Shown here: positions 1 to 10,879 of the stretch, piece after piece | How positions within the stretch are numbered: the first letter of the stretch is position 1 | Layout of the letters: every line of letters begins with the position of its first letter | Source: Dioscorea cayenensis subsp. rotundata | Taxonomy: Eukaryota > Streptophyta > Magnoliopsida > Dioscoreales > Dioscoreaceae | Length of the DNA stretch: 64,000 nucleotides | Assembly: GCF_009730915.1 (NCBI RefSeq) | Contig: NC_052488.1 | Location: 15,664,366 to 15,728,365, forward strand | Direction of reading: 5' to 3' | Program-made: the position numbers and the translations under genes | Notes under the pieces: generated by a model | Database searches by the model: none | What the model was told of the DNA's origin: nothing | The model's input: only the letters and a program-made list of their open reading frames with translations

Positions 1-508
1 CTGGATTTCTAGTTAAAATGCTTGTTATATAAATATCATAAATTAATACATTTTGAAATTAATATTATTTCTTTATTAATTCTTTGTCATTATTTGTGTA
101 AACTCTATCTAATTATCATACACATAGGAGTTTAAAAAAGAACTTTAGTGTTATCTACCACTAAAATCAATACCTCTTTTTTGGGCATGCAAACAAATCA
201 ATCCAATCATGAGTTGCTCAGAGTTTGATTCAAAAATAAAAATAAAAATAAAAAAATAAAAAAAATAATAAACTCATTCATGAAGCAAACAAATTAAGCT
301 CAAACTTATGACTTTTTGAATCCGAACAGTTAATTAAGATGACTCAAGCATCATACTATTTGGTTTGTTAAAACTCATGCACCTACTAAACAGGCCTACT
401 CGAGCTCATTTATTCTAGATATATATATATATATACATTATATATGACTCATAAATATTCTAGACTAAACATGCTCATTAACTAGTCAAACTCAAGTTAA
501 TTTGTTTA
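1..508. repeat. Dispersed repeat copy A, left part (cut by window edge)
   Basis: This stretch aligns base by base, with divergence, to 10245-10880. Shared landmarks are the starts near TTTCTAGTTAAA, the run around AAAATCAATAC, repeated GAGCTC/CTCGAG words and the tail around AAATGAATATTTTT. It continues at 1576 after an inserted solo LTR. In the second copy the family ends in GTTTGCACCCCTG, which resembles a hAT terminal repeat, so a non-autonomous hAT is possible. The left end lies outside the window and no coding capacity is seen. Confidence 0.6.
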
Positions 509-1575
509 TGTTAGTGCAACCGCACTATTTTTGGCATGATTTGACACATAGTCAAGGTGATGTGGCAATCTATGTGACATGGCAAAGAGACTTGGCTTGC
601 AAGGCAAAACATCTTGAAGATCTCGGTGGAGCTATTTTTAGTAAGTCTATAACATGGTGGAAAATATCTTGAAGATGTTGGTGGAATTATTCTTGGAAAC
701 ATGTTACAATTTGAAGACAAAATCATATCAAGACCATATTTAGGTGATTTGATTGAAGACTATATATGGTGGAGCTTAATTGAAGAAATACCTATCAATG
801 GTATGATTTGAAGAGACCTTGATGAAGATTGATTGAAGTCTATTAAGGGCAAGATTTGAGGACCAAACTTGGGTGAATTGAAGATCAAGTTTGGAGAATC
901 TTTGAAGACCAAACTTGGAAGGTTAAAGACTAAGTTTAGCAAGTTCCATGAAGACGCACAAGAACGTGCGCCCCTTGCGAGGGGACTGCGTGATGAGAAA
1001 CTGAGGAAGTAGGCTAGTTGCCCGCAGTCGGGATCGGGAGATTTGGCTACATCGACTCGGACTAAGCATGACCGGGAGGTTGATGGGTCTTGAGGTCGTC
1101 CATAACGTAACTAGAACTCAGTCAAGTCATCAGTCAGGGGCATGTTGCAACTTATATATGTTACAACAGGAGTTGCAACAGCTAATTTCGGAAGGTTTTT
1201 AAATTAGTAGCCACGGAGATTCTAAAAGAGGTATGTACTATATTTGGAACGTTGAGGCATCTATATAAGCTACCTTGCTCGTAGATTGTAAATGTGACTC
1301 GTGGAGGAGAGTGTGTGAGCACTAGACAATCTAGAAAGGGTAGTGATCTTTATTGTTGAGAGAGTGAGTGACAAATGTTTATACTCATGTATTTTCACCT
1401 CTTTTAGTGGATTGTTTATCTTCGTGCTTGGCCCCCTAAACGTAGGCGAGTGGACGCCGAACTGGGTTACCAACCTCGTATGTCTTTTTCTTTGTTGATT
1501 TATGTGAAATTTCTATGAATGTTTGAATGTTTGAATGTTCCTTAAAACCCACAAACCACACCGGAGGAACTAACA
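509..1575 (+). mobile_element. Solo LTR of an LTR retrotransposon
   Basis: The element begins TGTTAGT and ends ACTAACA, the TG...CA ends with short inverted repeats expected of an LTR. It is flanked by a perfect 5-bp duplication GTTTA at 504-508 and 1576-1580. The uninterrupted counterpart at 10245-10880 confirms that the whole 1067 bp is an insertion. A TATA box (TATATAAG, about 1262-1269) lies about three quarters of the way in, as expected at the end of U3, followed by a U5-like GT-rich stretch near 1480-1510. No internal region or second LTR is present, so this is the product of LTR-LTR recombination. The U5 style suggests Ty1/copia, but the superfamily is not proven. Confidence 0.85.
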
Positions 1576-1640
1576 GTTTACATTACAAATGAATATTTTT
1601 TTAGCTGAGCTTGATTAATTCAAGCCTACAAACTATAAGT
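1576..1640. repeat. Dispersed repeat copy A, right part
   Basis: This is the continuation of the repeat at 1-508 after the solo LTR. It matches about 10765-10815 (AAATGAATATTTTT followed by AGCTGAGCTTGATTAATTC). It lacks the terminal GTTTGCACCCCTG seen in copy B, so this copy is truncated or decayed on its right. Confidence 0.55.
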
Positions 1641-1682
1641 AAGCAGCAATTGTAACTTTGCTATCACATAATCGTGACTCTC

Positions 1683-1715
<33 letters not shown>

Positions 1716-4032
1716 TATTTGCTTGGTTGCCTAAAATGATATTTAGAATTTTTCAACAATAAAATCAAATAAATCCAATATGTTAAACTAAAACTAAAAA
1801 TTTCTTTACTTTTTTTTTGTTATATTATGTCAACCATGCTTGAGTGTGAAACAAAAGAATTTTTTTTTTTCTATTTACTTGGCTGACTAAAATAATATTT
1901 AGAATTTTTTCAACAAAAAATCAAAATAAATCCCATATGTTAAGCTAAAAACTAGAATTTTTTTTCTTCCATGACCGTGGCCAAATCAATCAACTTTTTG
2001 GGCTTTTTCGTCAGAAATTGCGTCATGGAGCTTTAATTCTTTTATTCTTTCATATAATTATTTTTTTGGCATTTGTAATAAAAAATTAATAACAAAATTT
2101 ATAGTTTTGGTACTAGATTTATATAAAACATAAAGTTATAAGTTAGATTCTTTTATATATTTCTATAAAAAAAAAATAGAAATTACTATTTTAGTAATAT
2201 TATATTTTTTAACTCTTATATATATTCAAATATGAACAAGCCACATGTTAAAGATAAACACATATAAAAAACATATACTCAAGCTTTACAACACTTGTGT
2301 CTTCACCCTATGTAAAATAAGGTTTGAACCCATCTTCAGTTATTTATTTATAAACCAAGAAATAAAATAATTTTTTTAATTTAAAAAAATTAACTCTCAT
2401 CTATTTTAATCATCTTGAATGAGAGAGAAAATAAATATTTTTGTAATATATTTAAAGTTGATATTTTACCTAGAGACATACGTAAGTGTTTTGGGAGCTT
2501 CTCATTAAAGAAAGCTTATAAGAGTATTTGGTCAAACGGAATAATGGTATTTTTAATAATCATTTCGGTTCCCTCTTTTGATTATTATTAATATTTATCA
2601 TATGTTTTTTCCTTCAATTTTAACTGTCGGAGGAAAAAAAAGTCATTAAATTCCTTATGTGATGACTATAGCATAGTCTCAAATTAGCTAGTTTGGTTTT
2701 CAGCTTAGGTGATGCTACCATAAATGTATTTCATAACACTTGACAATTTTGACACCTTTGATTGCGCTACCACAAATGAATGATTCTTAATGCTGATTGT
2801 CTCTAGAGCTTTTTTTTAAAAAAAGTTTTTTTAATAACTATATCTTTTCTTGTTTTACCTATTTTATCTATTTTTTAAAATAAAAATATAACTATAAAAA
2901 AAAAAAACTTTTTTCTATAAACTAAGGTAAATTTTTTTCACACCCGTGGTGAAAAATTTTAAGTATGAAGAAAATGTTTTTAGAATATAAAATCATGATA
3001 TTAGTCAAAAAACTGCCATTGAATTTCCAGGATCATTTGAATTCATAACAAAGTTTTACACCTCACCATGAAATCACACAACATAAATTAATGAAATTCA
3101 ACACCAATTCTCCATGTAAACACTCTAAGTAGTATTTCCAAGAAAACAGGATGCATATACAGAGGACCACATTGGCCATTAATTTATTCAACATAGCTTT
3201 CCAAAGACTTGTTTTGTGAACAAGTCTAATGCTAATGAGATTGGATCAATTCCACATCCTTGTTGTTTTCATCATCATTTTCCAATTTGATTCTTGTGTT
3301 TCTTTCTTTGTTGTTTATTTTTCCTCCTCATCTTGAGAATAACTTGTTTAAACAATAGCCATGTACTTTTATGTCCCTTCATTCATTCAAAGAATCCTAG
3401 CCACCAATACATAACCCTAGCTAAAAAACATTATAGAACACATGAATTTTTATGAAAATGTAAATTAATCTTATAAATTATAATGAAATCTTTTGCTTTA
3501 TTTACATAAATTGTCAATTTTAAAATTTGAATTTATATAAAAAACAAAATTAAAATTTATTTATTTTTTCATAAAATCAATTTGTGTGTAAAAAATGAAT
3601 TATTCTGTCTCTCTTTTAATATAAACAATATTTGATGTGTGTAATATCGAAACAATGATAAAAAAGCAAAAAAAATAATAAATAAATAAATAAATAAATA
3701 ATAGATTTAGTTAAAAAAAACTCTTGACTTGAAGATTCATATACCTAGTCAAAGGTCTTCATGAGGTTTTAACAAGACAAGAAAGGGAAGTAGTGTTGAT
3801 ATAATGATAACTTGAAGGGAAGGTTGAATTCTTTTTTCAAAATGCACTCACTCAAAACCATCCAGATGTGCCAATGGCTTGTTATAGAGATTGATTGATT
3901 GATTGATTTTGAATAAATGTGACAAAAATTATTGGAGAAAAAAAAAATCAAATGTTCTTTCTTTGCATATGACATGATTTTTTGAAGGTTTGATGCATTG
4001 CTTGCCGCCTCCATCAGGTAAATGATTTCAAG
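1641..4032. other. AT-rich intergenic DNA
   Basis: No gene is recognised. The region holds a (TA)n microsatellite at about 1685-1713, several poly-A/T runs, and an (AAAT)n tract at about 3678-3703. Two similar AT-rich stretches near 1715-1970 look like a diverged local duplication (ATTTGCTTGG...AAAATGATATTTAGAATTTTT against ATTTACTTGG...AAAATAATATTTAGAATTTTTT). Confidence 0.6.
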
Positions 4033-4037
4033 TTTTC

Positions 4038-4361
4038 TGTTGAGTAGAGAGAGAATATATGAAACTTAATTTTTTTTTTTTAAATATTTTACAAGACACT
4101 CTCTTTCTCTCACTCTAATTTTTCTCACACTATACTCACTCTCACTCTTAACACTCACTCTCACTCTTGCTTTTCACTCAATTAGCTTTCTTGTCTTGCT
4201 AAGCAATGAAGCACACTTATTTATAGTGGTGTGAGGCGGTGGACAGAGAGTTCTAGATTAATTGTGTAGGATGGTAAGCTTGAGTCGGTGAGAAGGTTCA
4301 AGAAGAGTCAATGGCGGTGGGAAACTTCATGAAGCTTAATGGAAGTGCTGCTTCTTTATCA
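4038..4361 (-). repeat. 3' LTR of the copia element
   Basis: On the minus strand it reads TGATAAAG...TCAACA (TG...CA). It contains a TATA-like CTATAAATAAG on the minus strand near 4219, the likely promoter, and a CT-rich stretch (4100-4170 on the plus strand). It is essentially identical to 8772-9095. Confidence 0.95.
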
Positions 4362-4374
4362 CTCCCCTCAGCAC
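4362..4374 (-). other. Polypurine tract of the copia element
   Basis: Immediately upstream of the 3' LTR the minus strand reads GTGCTGAGGGGAG. This purine-rich run sits exactly where plus-strand DNA synthesis is primed in LTR retrotransposons. Confidence 0.75.
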
Positions 4375-7300
4375 TGACTTTTCTTGAATTGATGCTTTCT
4401 TGAGTATTCCTAACTGTGCTCGTAGATCTTCAAATTTCTTTGTGCTGAGACTTTTAGTAAAGATATCGACAACTTGCTCTTCCGTAGGCCGACTTCATGT
4501 GGATCTCACCTTGCAACACTTTTTTTCTCTTAGGAAGTGGTAGTGTACCTCAATATGCTTTGTCCTTGCATGAAACATTGGATTTTCTGCTAGACATACT
4601 GCTGACCTGTTATCACAATGAAGTGTTACCCTGCTCAATTGGTTGATGAAGATCTCTCAAGAATTGCATCAACCACGTGCTTTCTTGAGTCGCCATAGCT
4701 GCCGCTCTATACTCGACCTCGATGGTGGAGAGTGATACGGTGAGGGTCGCCTCTATCGCACCATGACACTGCTCCTGATCCCAAACTAAAGATGTAACCT
4801 GTAGTTGATCGCCTCGTGTCACAATCTCCAGCGTAATCAGCGTCGCAATACCCAGTTACTTGGCATCTTTCACCTTTACGATACAGAATACCGTAACCTG
4901 TAGTTCCTTTTAAATATCGAAGTATCGGCCGAACTGCTTCCAAATGTGGCTTCTTTGGATTTTGCATGTAACGGCTTGCTACTCCAACTGCATATGCCAA
5001 GTCAGGACGAGTAAGGGTTAGATAGATAAGACTACCTACCAGTTGTCGATACATCCTTGGATTTTCCAAGTCTTTCCCTTCTCCTGCATGAAGCTTGATG
5101 TTGGGCTCCATTGGTGTAGATAGTGGCTTGCACTCCAACATCCCATATGTTTCTAGTAGATCCTTTGCATACTTTTGTTGACATAGGAACATACCTTCCT
5201 TTGTCTTCTCAACTTCGAGCCCCGTAAAAATGCTTTAATTCTCCAAGCTCCTTCATCCGGAACCGGATTGAAAGATTTTTCCTTTTGTGCACTCGGATTT
5301 CTTCAGTGAGATCTCCGGTTAAGATGAGGTCGTCAACATACACCAGTACTATAGCCATCTTGCCTCCATGTGCTTGCAGCGAATAGGCTCGAATCGATCT
5401 TTGTTAACACTGTAGCCACTTTGTACAAGAAATTTCGCAATTTTTCCCATACCATGCTCTTGGAGCCCTGCTTTTAAGCCATATAATGCTTTCTTGAGCT
5501 TGCATACATATTCTGGATGAGCCTTGCTCTCAAATCCTTGTGGTTGATCCATGTAGATGTCTCTATCAAGCTCTCCATGTAGGAAGGCATTCTTCACATC
5601 CATCTGCCAAAGCTTCCATCCTTTGCTTGCAGCTAATGCCAATAGTACTCGCACCGTTGTTATCTTTGCTACTGGACTGAATGTCTCATCGTAGTCTATT
5701 CCATACTGTTGCGAGAATCCTCGTGCCACAAGTCGAGCTTTGTACCTTTCGATTGTTCCATCTGCTCGAGTTTTCACCTTATACACCCACTTGCACGAGA
5801 TTGGTTTTATTTCTTCTGGCCTTGGCACCAACTCCCACGTCTGATTTTGCTTGAGAGCTGCTATCTCTTCCTCCATTGCTTTCTTCCATTTATCACTTTT
5901 AACTGCTTCTTGATAGGATGTTGGTTCTTCAACTTCCATGATTAGTGCAGCATTTGCATACTTAGGATTGGGATGTCTTACCCTGGATGATCTTCTTAAA
6001 GGTGGAGGCATTTCTTCTGTAGAGTCTTCTTCAGCTTCTCCATGAACTCCTGTCTTCCATGGACTCTTGGTCTTTGATGATCTTGGACTTATGTCTTCTT
6101 CAGTTGTTGTTGGTATCTCTTGAGCTTGGTCTTGTAACTGTTCTTCGACTATTGGCTCAGTCTCCTTCATATTTGGTTGAACTGAATTTGTTGAAGGCCA
6201 CCAAGCTGAAGCTTCATCAAAGACCACATTCCTGGATGTGTAGATGCGTCCAGACGCCGGATCACAGCATCTCCATCCTTTTCTCTCATCATCATAGCCA
6301 ACAAAGATGCATCGTACCGCCTTCTTGTCGAACTTGGTACGAAGATGATCCGTACAAAAAAACATAACACACACATCCAAAGACTTTGAAGTGACTTACT
6401 GTAGGTTTGATCTTCCACAGTCTCTGGAATGGAGAGAGGAAGCCCATCTTCTCTTGTGGAAGCCGGTTGATGATGTGAGCTGCCGTTCTCATGCATTCAG
6501 CCCAAAAATCTCCCCGGCACATTCTTAGCATGTAGCATACTTACGCATATCTACGCTATATGCGGTTCTTCCTTTCGAGCAACACCATTTTCTGTCGTGG
6601 AGTGTTAGAGGGCGGTCGGGTTGTCTTGAATCCTTTGCTCCTTCGAGATAGGCATTAAACTCTTGAGAGAGATACTCTCTTCCATTATCAGTACGAAGAC
6701 ACCGTACCTTCTTGTTGAGCTCATTCTCCACCTTCTCCTTAAACTCCTTGAACTTGGAGAATGCTTCAGATTTTTCTTTCATGAAGAAAACCCATACATA
6801 CCTTGAGAAGTCATCGATAAAGGTCACCATGTATTTGGCACCACTGATAGATGCTTGCTTAACTGGTCCAAATACGTCAGAGTGCACCAACTCCAAAGGC
6901 TCCTTAGCTCTGAATTTAGATTGCTGGAAGGGAAGTTGATGAGCCTTACCGAATTGACACCCAGCGCAAATTGTGTCAGTTCGTACTTCTATGTCGGACA
7001 GGCCTTTGACCATTGACTTCTCCACCATCAACTTTAGCTTGTGATAGCTCACATGCCCCAGTCTTGCGTGCCAGAGGTCAGACGTCTCGTTCTTCCGGGT
7101 CTTGTCTACATAGGCTGACTCTGCAGACATCACATAGATAGACTCCAGTTTGCGGCCTTCCATTACTGGAGTGCCTGATGCCTGTAGATTACGGTATACC
7201 TTGACTTCTTGTGGCCCAAATACCACATAGTTTTCCTTGTCTTTCGTCGGTTGTGAGGGACCCGACAACGGGTTCTTCTTCATCCGGGAGCGTGATAGGG

Positions 7301-8604
7301 CGTCCCCGCAACTTAATTTGATCCGAATTGAGCGCGGGGAGATAAGTGTCTTACCAATGTGGGTGATGGGCGACTTGGAATTATTAGTGTCACAATCACC
7401 GCTTCCCCTTATACCTCTCAGGGCCCTCTAATTTCTTGATGTCACTGTCATGTGGTTGGAGCGACCCGAGTCGATGATCCGATCATTCTCATAATTGATC
7501 TTCTTTTGCTTTTGTTATTCTCTGTCGAGCTACCACCTCTTTCTCTTCTTGCTCCTCCACTTTGGTGGTGACAATCGCAAATGCTCGCTCAACATCCCAC
7601 TCTTCTTCACTATCATACCTTCCTTGATGTTTGGTATCTTGGAAGCTTGTTGATGTTCTTTGCATTTCCTTGGCCTTTCTTCTTATGCCAGCAGTCTAGT
7701 GCATAGTGCCCCTTCTTTCCACGAGTTGTAGCGGCGATCATCTCGACTGTCACCTCCTTTGGATGGACGATTGCTGGTACTCCTTTGACTACGAGCTCCC
7801 CCTGAAAAGTCAGTCTTTTCCTTTGGCCTCCTTTGCTGGCTTGTTTTGTCTTCAGTTGTAGGTCTCGCTTTTAAGTTGAATCGACCCTTCCTCCTACCAC
7901 TGAAGAGTGCCTCCTCCTCTTGCTTCAAGGAAACACCGACCCATCCGCTTAGCTAATGCTTCTTGATTGGCGAGCATATTCTCCAGACTCCAACAATGTT
8001 GGTTGTGTTGGCCCGACCTCGAGCAATGACCATAAACCCACTTGTATTCGGGTTTAAGACCATTGATAATTATCCTCCTCATTCATCTGCTCATCGATCT
8101 TCTCTTGAGGGCGACATGTGCAATCTCATCTGTATAGTGATTTTACCTTGGTGAAAGTCTTGGTGATTGTCATACTTCCTTGCGAGATTGTCATCGACTC
8201 ACTTTCAAGTAGTTGGAGGCGAGCATCATTCTTCTTGGAGAATAGTGTGGCGAGAGTGTCCCATGCAACTTTTGGTGTAGCAGCATCTCTGATATACTCC
8301 AACAACTCATCTTCCACAGCTGTTCTCAAAACAAACATTGCCTTACCGGCCTTGATGCGCCACTTTCGCAGAGCCTCATCTTTTGACTTCTCTGCCGCGG
8401 AGCTTTCTTCTCCTTTGATTTAGAATCACCGCGACATCCGCCACTTCTTCAAAAGTGACATCCCGGGTGGAGTCGTTTCCGACTCACCCTCGACCTCCCA
8501 TAGGTCCCGTCCCTTGTAGATAGGGACTCTATCGCGAGCCTTCAATTTATGTAATTATTATTGTTTAATTTCTTTAAACCACCAGTCGTACCTGTGAACT
8601 CCAT
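4370..8604 (-). pseudogene. Broken copia gag-pol polyprotein
   Basis: The minus-strand gag probably starts at 8604 (MEFTGTTGG). A gag core is visible at 8126-8338. Near 7700-7730 the CCHC zinc knuckle is present only if a frame shift is allowed. At 6525-7283 lie the pre-integrase zinc-binding part ([12 protein letters not shown]...CAGCQFGK) and an integrase core with HSDVFGP and RTDNGREYL. At 6292-6531 the C-terminal integrase continues in another frame. At 5349-6380 the reverse transcriptase starts ([21 protein letters not shown]), with YVDDLIL at about 5323-5343 in a different frame. At 4613-5192 is RNase H ([18 protein letters not shown]). Each block changes frame and in-frame stops occur. 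The order gag-INT-RT-RH is copia-type. The breaks could be real or could partly be assembly indels. Confidence 0.9.
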
Positions 8605-8753
8605 TGCTATGTCTGGGTCACCTGACTTCCAGCAAGCCTCTTCGGTAGAATACCGGTACCTCACTTACTCCGACTGGCGAACTTCTTGCAACACTGGTGA
8701 ACTCCTTATGCTCGGGCACTTGTCGATGATCTGGCAGAATCTTCCCTGTAACC

Positions 8754-8767
8754 TGGCTCTGGTACCA
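8754..8767 (-). other. Primer binding site, initiator-tRNA-Met type
   Basis: The minus strand reads TGGTACCAGAGCCA, 4 bp inside the 5' LTR edge. This closely fits the TGGTATCAGAGCC site complementary to the 3' end of plant initiator tRNA-Met that is used by many copia elements. Confidence 0.85.
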
Positions 8768-8771
8768 GAAT

Positions 8772-9095
8772 TGTTGAGTGGAGAGAGAATATATGAAACT
8801 TAATTTTTTTTTTTTAAATATTTTACAAGACACTCTCTTTCTCTCACTCTAATTTTTCTCACACTATACTCACTCTCACTCTTAACACTCACTCTCACTC
8901 TTGCTTTTCACTCAATTAGCTTTCTTGTCTTGCTAAGCAATGAAGCACACTTATTTATAGTGGTGTGAGGCGGTGGACAGAGAGTTCTAGATTAATTGTG
9001 TAGGATGGTAAGCTTGAGTCGGTGAGAAGGTTCAAGAAGAGTCAATGGCGGTGGGAAACTTCATGAAGCTTAATGGAAGTGCTGCTTCTTTATCA
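8772..9095 (-). repeat. 5' LTR of the copia element
   Basis: Pairs with 4038-4361. The two are the same length (324 bp) and I see one mismatch. The minus strand begins TGATAAAG and ends CCACTCAACA. Confidence 0.95.
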
Positions 9096-9100
9096 TTTTC

Positions 9101-9910
9101 CACCACACAAGACATGCGTAGTTATTATTTTACATAAATTCAAAGATAAATACATATGTATCCAGGGTTGTTTGTAGATTTTGAATCTACAGATCCAAGC
9201 TATTGGATCATCATCCAGCCATTCTGCATCCCCTCTTTTCTTTCTCCTTTCTTCTTTATTGTCACACACTTGAATTCGTTTTAAATCTAAAGAAATGCAC
9301 AAATGTAAAGATGATATATCAATTTACCCGATGTCCTCACCCTGCATGAGTTAAGATTTAAACCCACTTTTTCAATAAAAATACAAACACCCAATACATG
9401 AGACTCGGTGCTAATGAACCAATAAATAATTTGCAAAATGAAATATATATATATATATATATAACCTCAAATAATACTAAAGCAATGAATTAATTAAAAA
9501 TAAAAATAATAAGATATTAGATAAATACAAGCTAAGAATTTTTATTGCTTTGAGCAATCGTTTCTATAATGTTAAAGCTGTGCACATGGAATCATTGATA
9601 CTATGTGTGTGTGTGTGTGTTGTATATATTATTCACTCACTTTTTTAGAAATTACATATCACTAGTTTTTTTTTAACTCAAAATAATAGGCATAAATTTT
9701 TTTCACCGAAAGTTAGCATAATCTTTTTTTTATATATATAATGAAAATTAGCATAATCATAACCTTGACTGTTGCCAACTCAAAAACTTAGAACAATATA
9801 ATCATGAAGGCTTGAGTTTGTACAACCATGTATATATATTTCATGAGTACATGGCATAAAACCCATTATTTGGAAAGTCAAAACTCAAATATTACATATT
9901 CAAATATATG
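9101..9910. other. AT-rich intergenic DNA with microsatellites
   Basis: It holds a (TA)n at about 9447-9463 and a (GT)n at about 9604-9620. A stretch near 9330-9400 (CACCCTGCATGAGTTAAG...AACCCA) loosely resembles 2305-2335, which hints at an old dispersed repeat. No gene is seen. Confidence 0.5.
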
Positions 9911-10230
9911 TATATATATATATATATATACGAGGATGCATCCTCTGCCAACGTTCACAGATTCGTAATCTGTGAATGTTGATATGGACCGGTGGATTTC
10001 AATCCAACGGTACTGCACCGTCTATAAAGCAGAATATCTCTGCACTTATTTATAAGCGCTGATAAAAAATGGGATCTGACGATGTTTTAATCGAGCCAGT
10101 CCAATCGATTTCATAGCGATGAACTAAATCGATCGCGATCGTATAATCACTATTAAAAGTTCATGACATCATCTGCGGACGCTCTACGAAAGTCCGCAGA
10201 TGATGTTTAGCCTATATATATATATATATG
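9911..10230. mobile_element. (TA)n-flanked fold-back element, Micron-like
   Basis: A compact, moderately GC-rich block (9931-10212) sits exactly between two (TA)n tracts (9911-9930 and about 10213-10229). It contains a 14-bp palindrome GAGGATGCATCCTC (9932-9945), a hairpin with 14-bp arms at 9950-9963 and 9967-9980 with one mismatch, and a perfect 14-bp hairpin CATCATCTGCGGAC (10167-10180) with its complement at 10192-10205. The left CATCCTCTGCC and right CATCATCTGCG words are inverted with respect to each other, like subterminal inverted repeats. There is no coding capacity. Rice Micron elements also sit in (TA)n microsatellites; membership in that family is inference. Confidence 0.55.
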
Positions 10231-10244
10231 CAAAGATGCATGTA

Positions 10245-10879
10245 ACTTGAATGTTTGATTTCTAGTTAAACTGTAAGTTATATAAATCTCATTAATTAAA
10301 ACATTTTGAAATTTAAACTATTTTTTTATTATTATTTTATCATTAGTTTTTGTAAACCCTCTGTCTAATTTTCATACACAGTAGTTTAAAGAAGAACATT
10401 TCTCTAACACTAAAATCAATACTTTTTTTTACTACTGCAAACAAATCAATCGATTTGCGAGCCGCGAGCTCATTAAGCTTGACTTTTGAGCTCGAATAAC
10501 TAACTGTGCCGAACTCGAGTATCATACTATTCGGTTTGTTAAAGCTCACACGCCTACTCACGATCCTGCCAAACGGGCTTATTCGAGCTCATTTATTCTA
10601 AATATATGTACTATTCGGCTTGTTAAAGCTCACACACCTGTTCACAATCTTGCTAAACAAGCTTACTCAAGCTCATTTATTCTAAATATATGTACTATAT
10701 ATGTCTCATAAATATTCTAGGCTAAATATGCTCATTAACGAGCCAAGCTCGAGTTAATTCGTTTTCATTATAAATGAATATTTTTCGAGCTGAGCTTAAT
10801 TAGTTCGAGCCTACAACCAATTCCACCAAATCAAGCTTGAACACTTCAAAGCTTAGACTTGGTTCGTTTGCACCCCTGT
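10245..10879. repeat. Dispersed repeat copy B
   Basis: The uninterrupted counterpart of 1-508 plus 1576-1640. It contains an internal tandem duplication of about 85-90 bp (ACTATTCGG(T/C)TTGTTAAAGC... to ...TATTCTAAATATATGT, first unit about 10526-10610, second about 10611-10694) that copy A has only once. The right end reads GGTTCGTTTGCACCCCTG, which resembles the terminal inverted repeat of many plant hAT elements. No matching left terminus is found, so classification is tentative. Confidence 0.6.

Larger units (their letters stand above)
4038..9095 (-). mobile_element. Ty1/copia LTR retrotransposon, full length, minus strand
   Basis: A 5058-bp element bounded by two 324-bp LTRs and a perfect 5-bp target duplication TTTTC (4033-4037 and 9096-9100). 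Read on the minus strand the order is 5' LTR, primer binding site, gag, integrase, reverse transcriptase, RNase H, polypurine tract, 3' LTR. Integrase before RT defines Ty1/copia. By eye the LTRs differ at a single base (TGAGTAGAG against TGAGTGGAG), so the insertion is recent. The coding region is nevertheless interrupted many times, so the copy cannot encode a complete polyprotein. Sequence style suggests the Tork/Tnt1 group, as inference only. Confidence 0.95.

Noticed and set aside
3769..4014. 81-codon minus-strand ORF
   Set aside because: It has no similarity that I recognise, AT-driven composition, and a position directly beside the copia insertion.
9931..10212. Helitron interpretation of the hairpin element
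   Set aside because: The 3' hairpin is not followed by a CTRR terminus, and the 5' end does not begin TC after an A.
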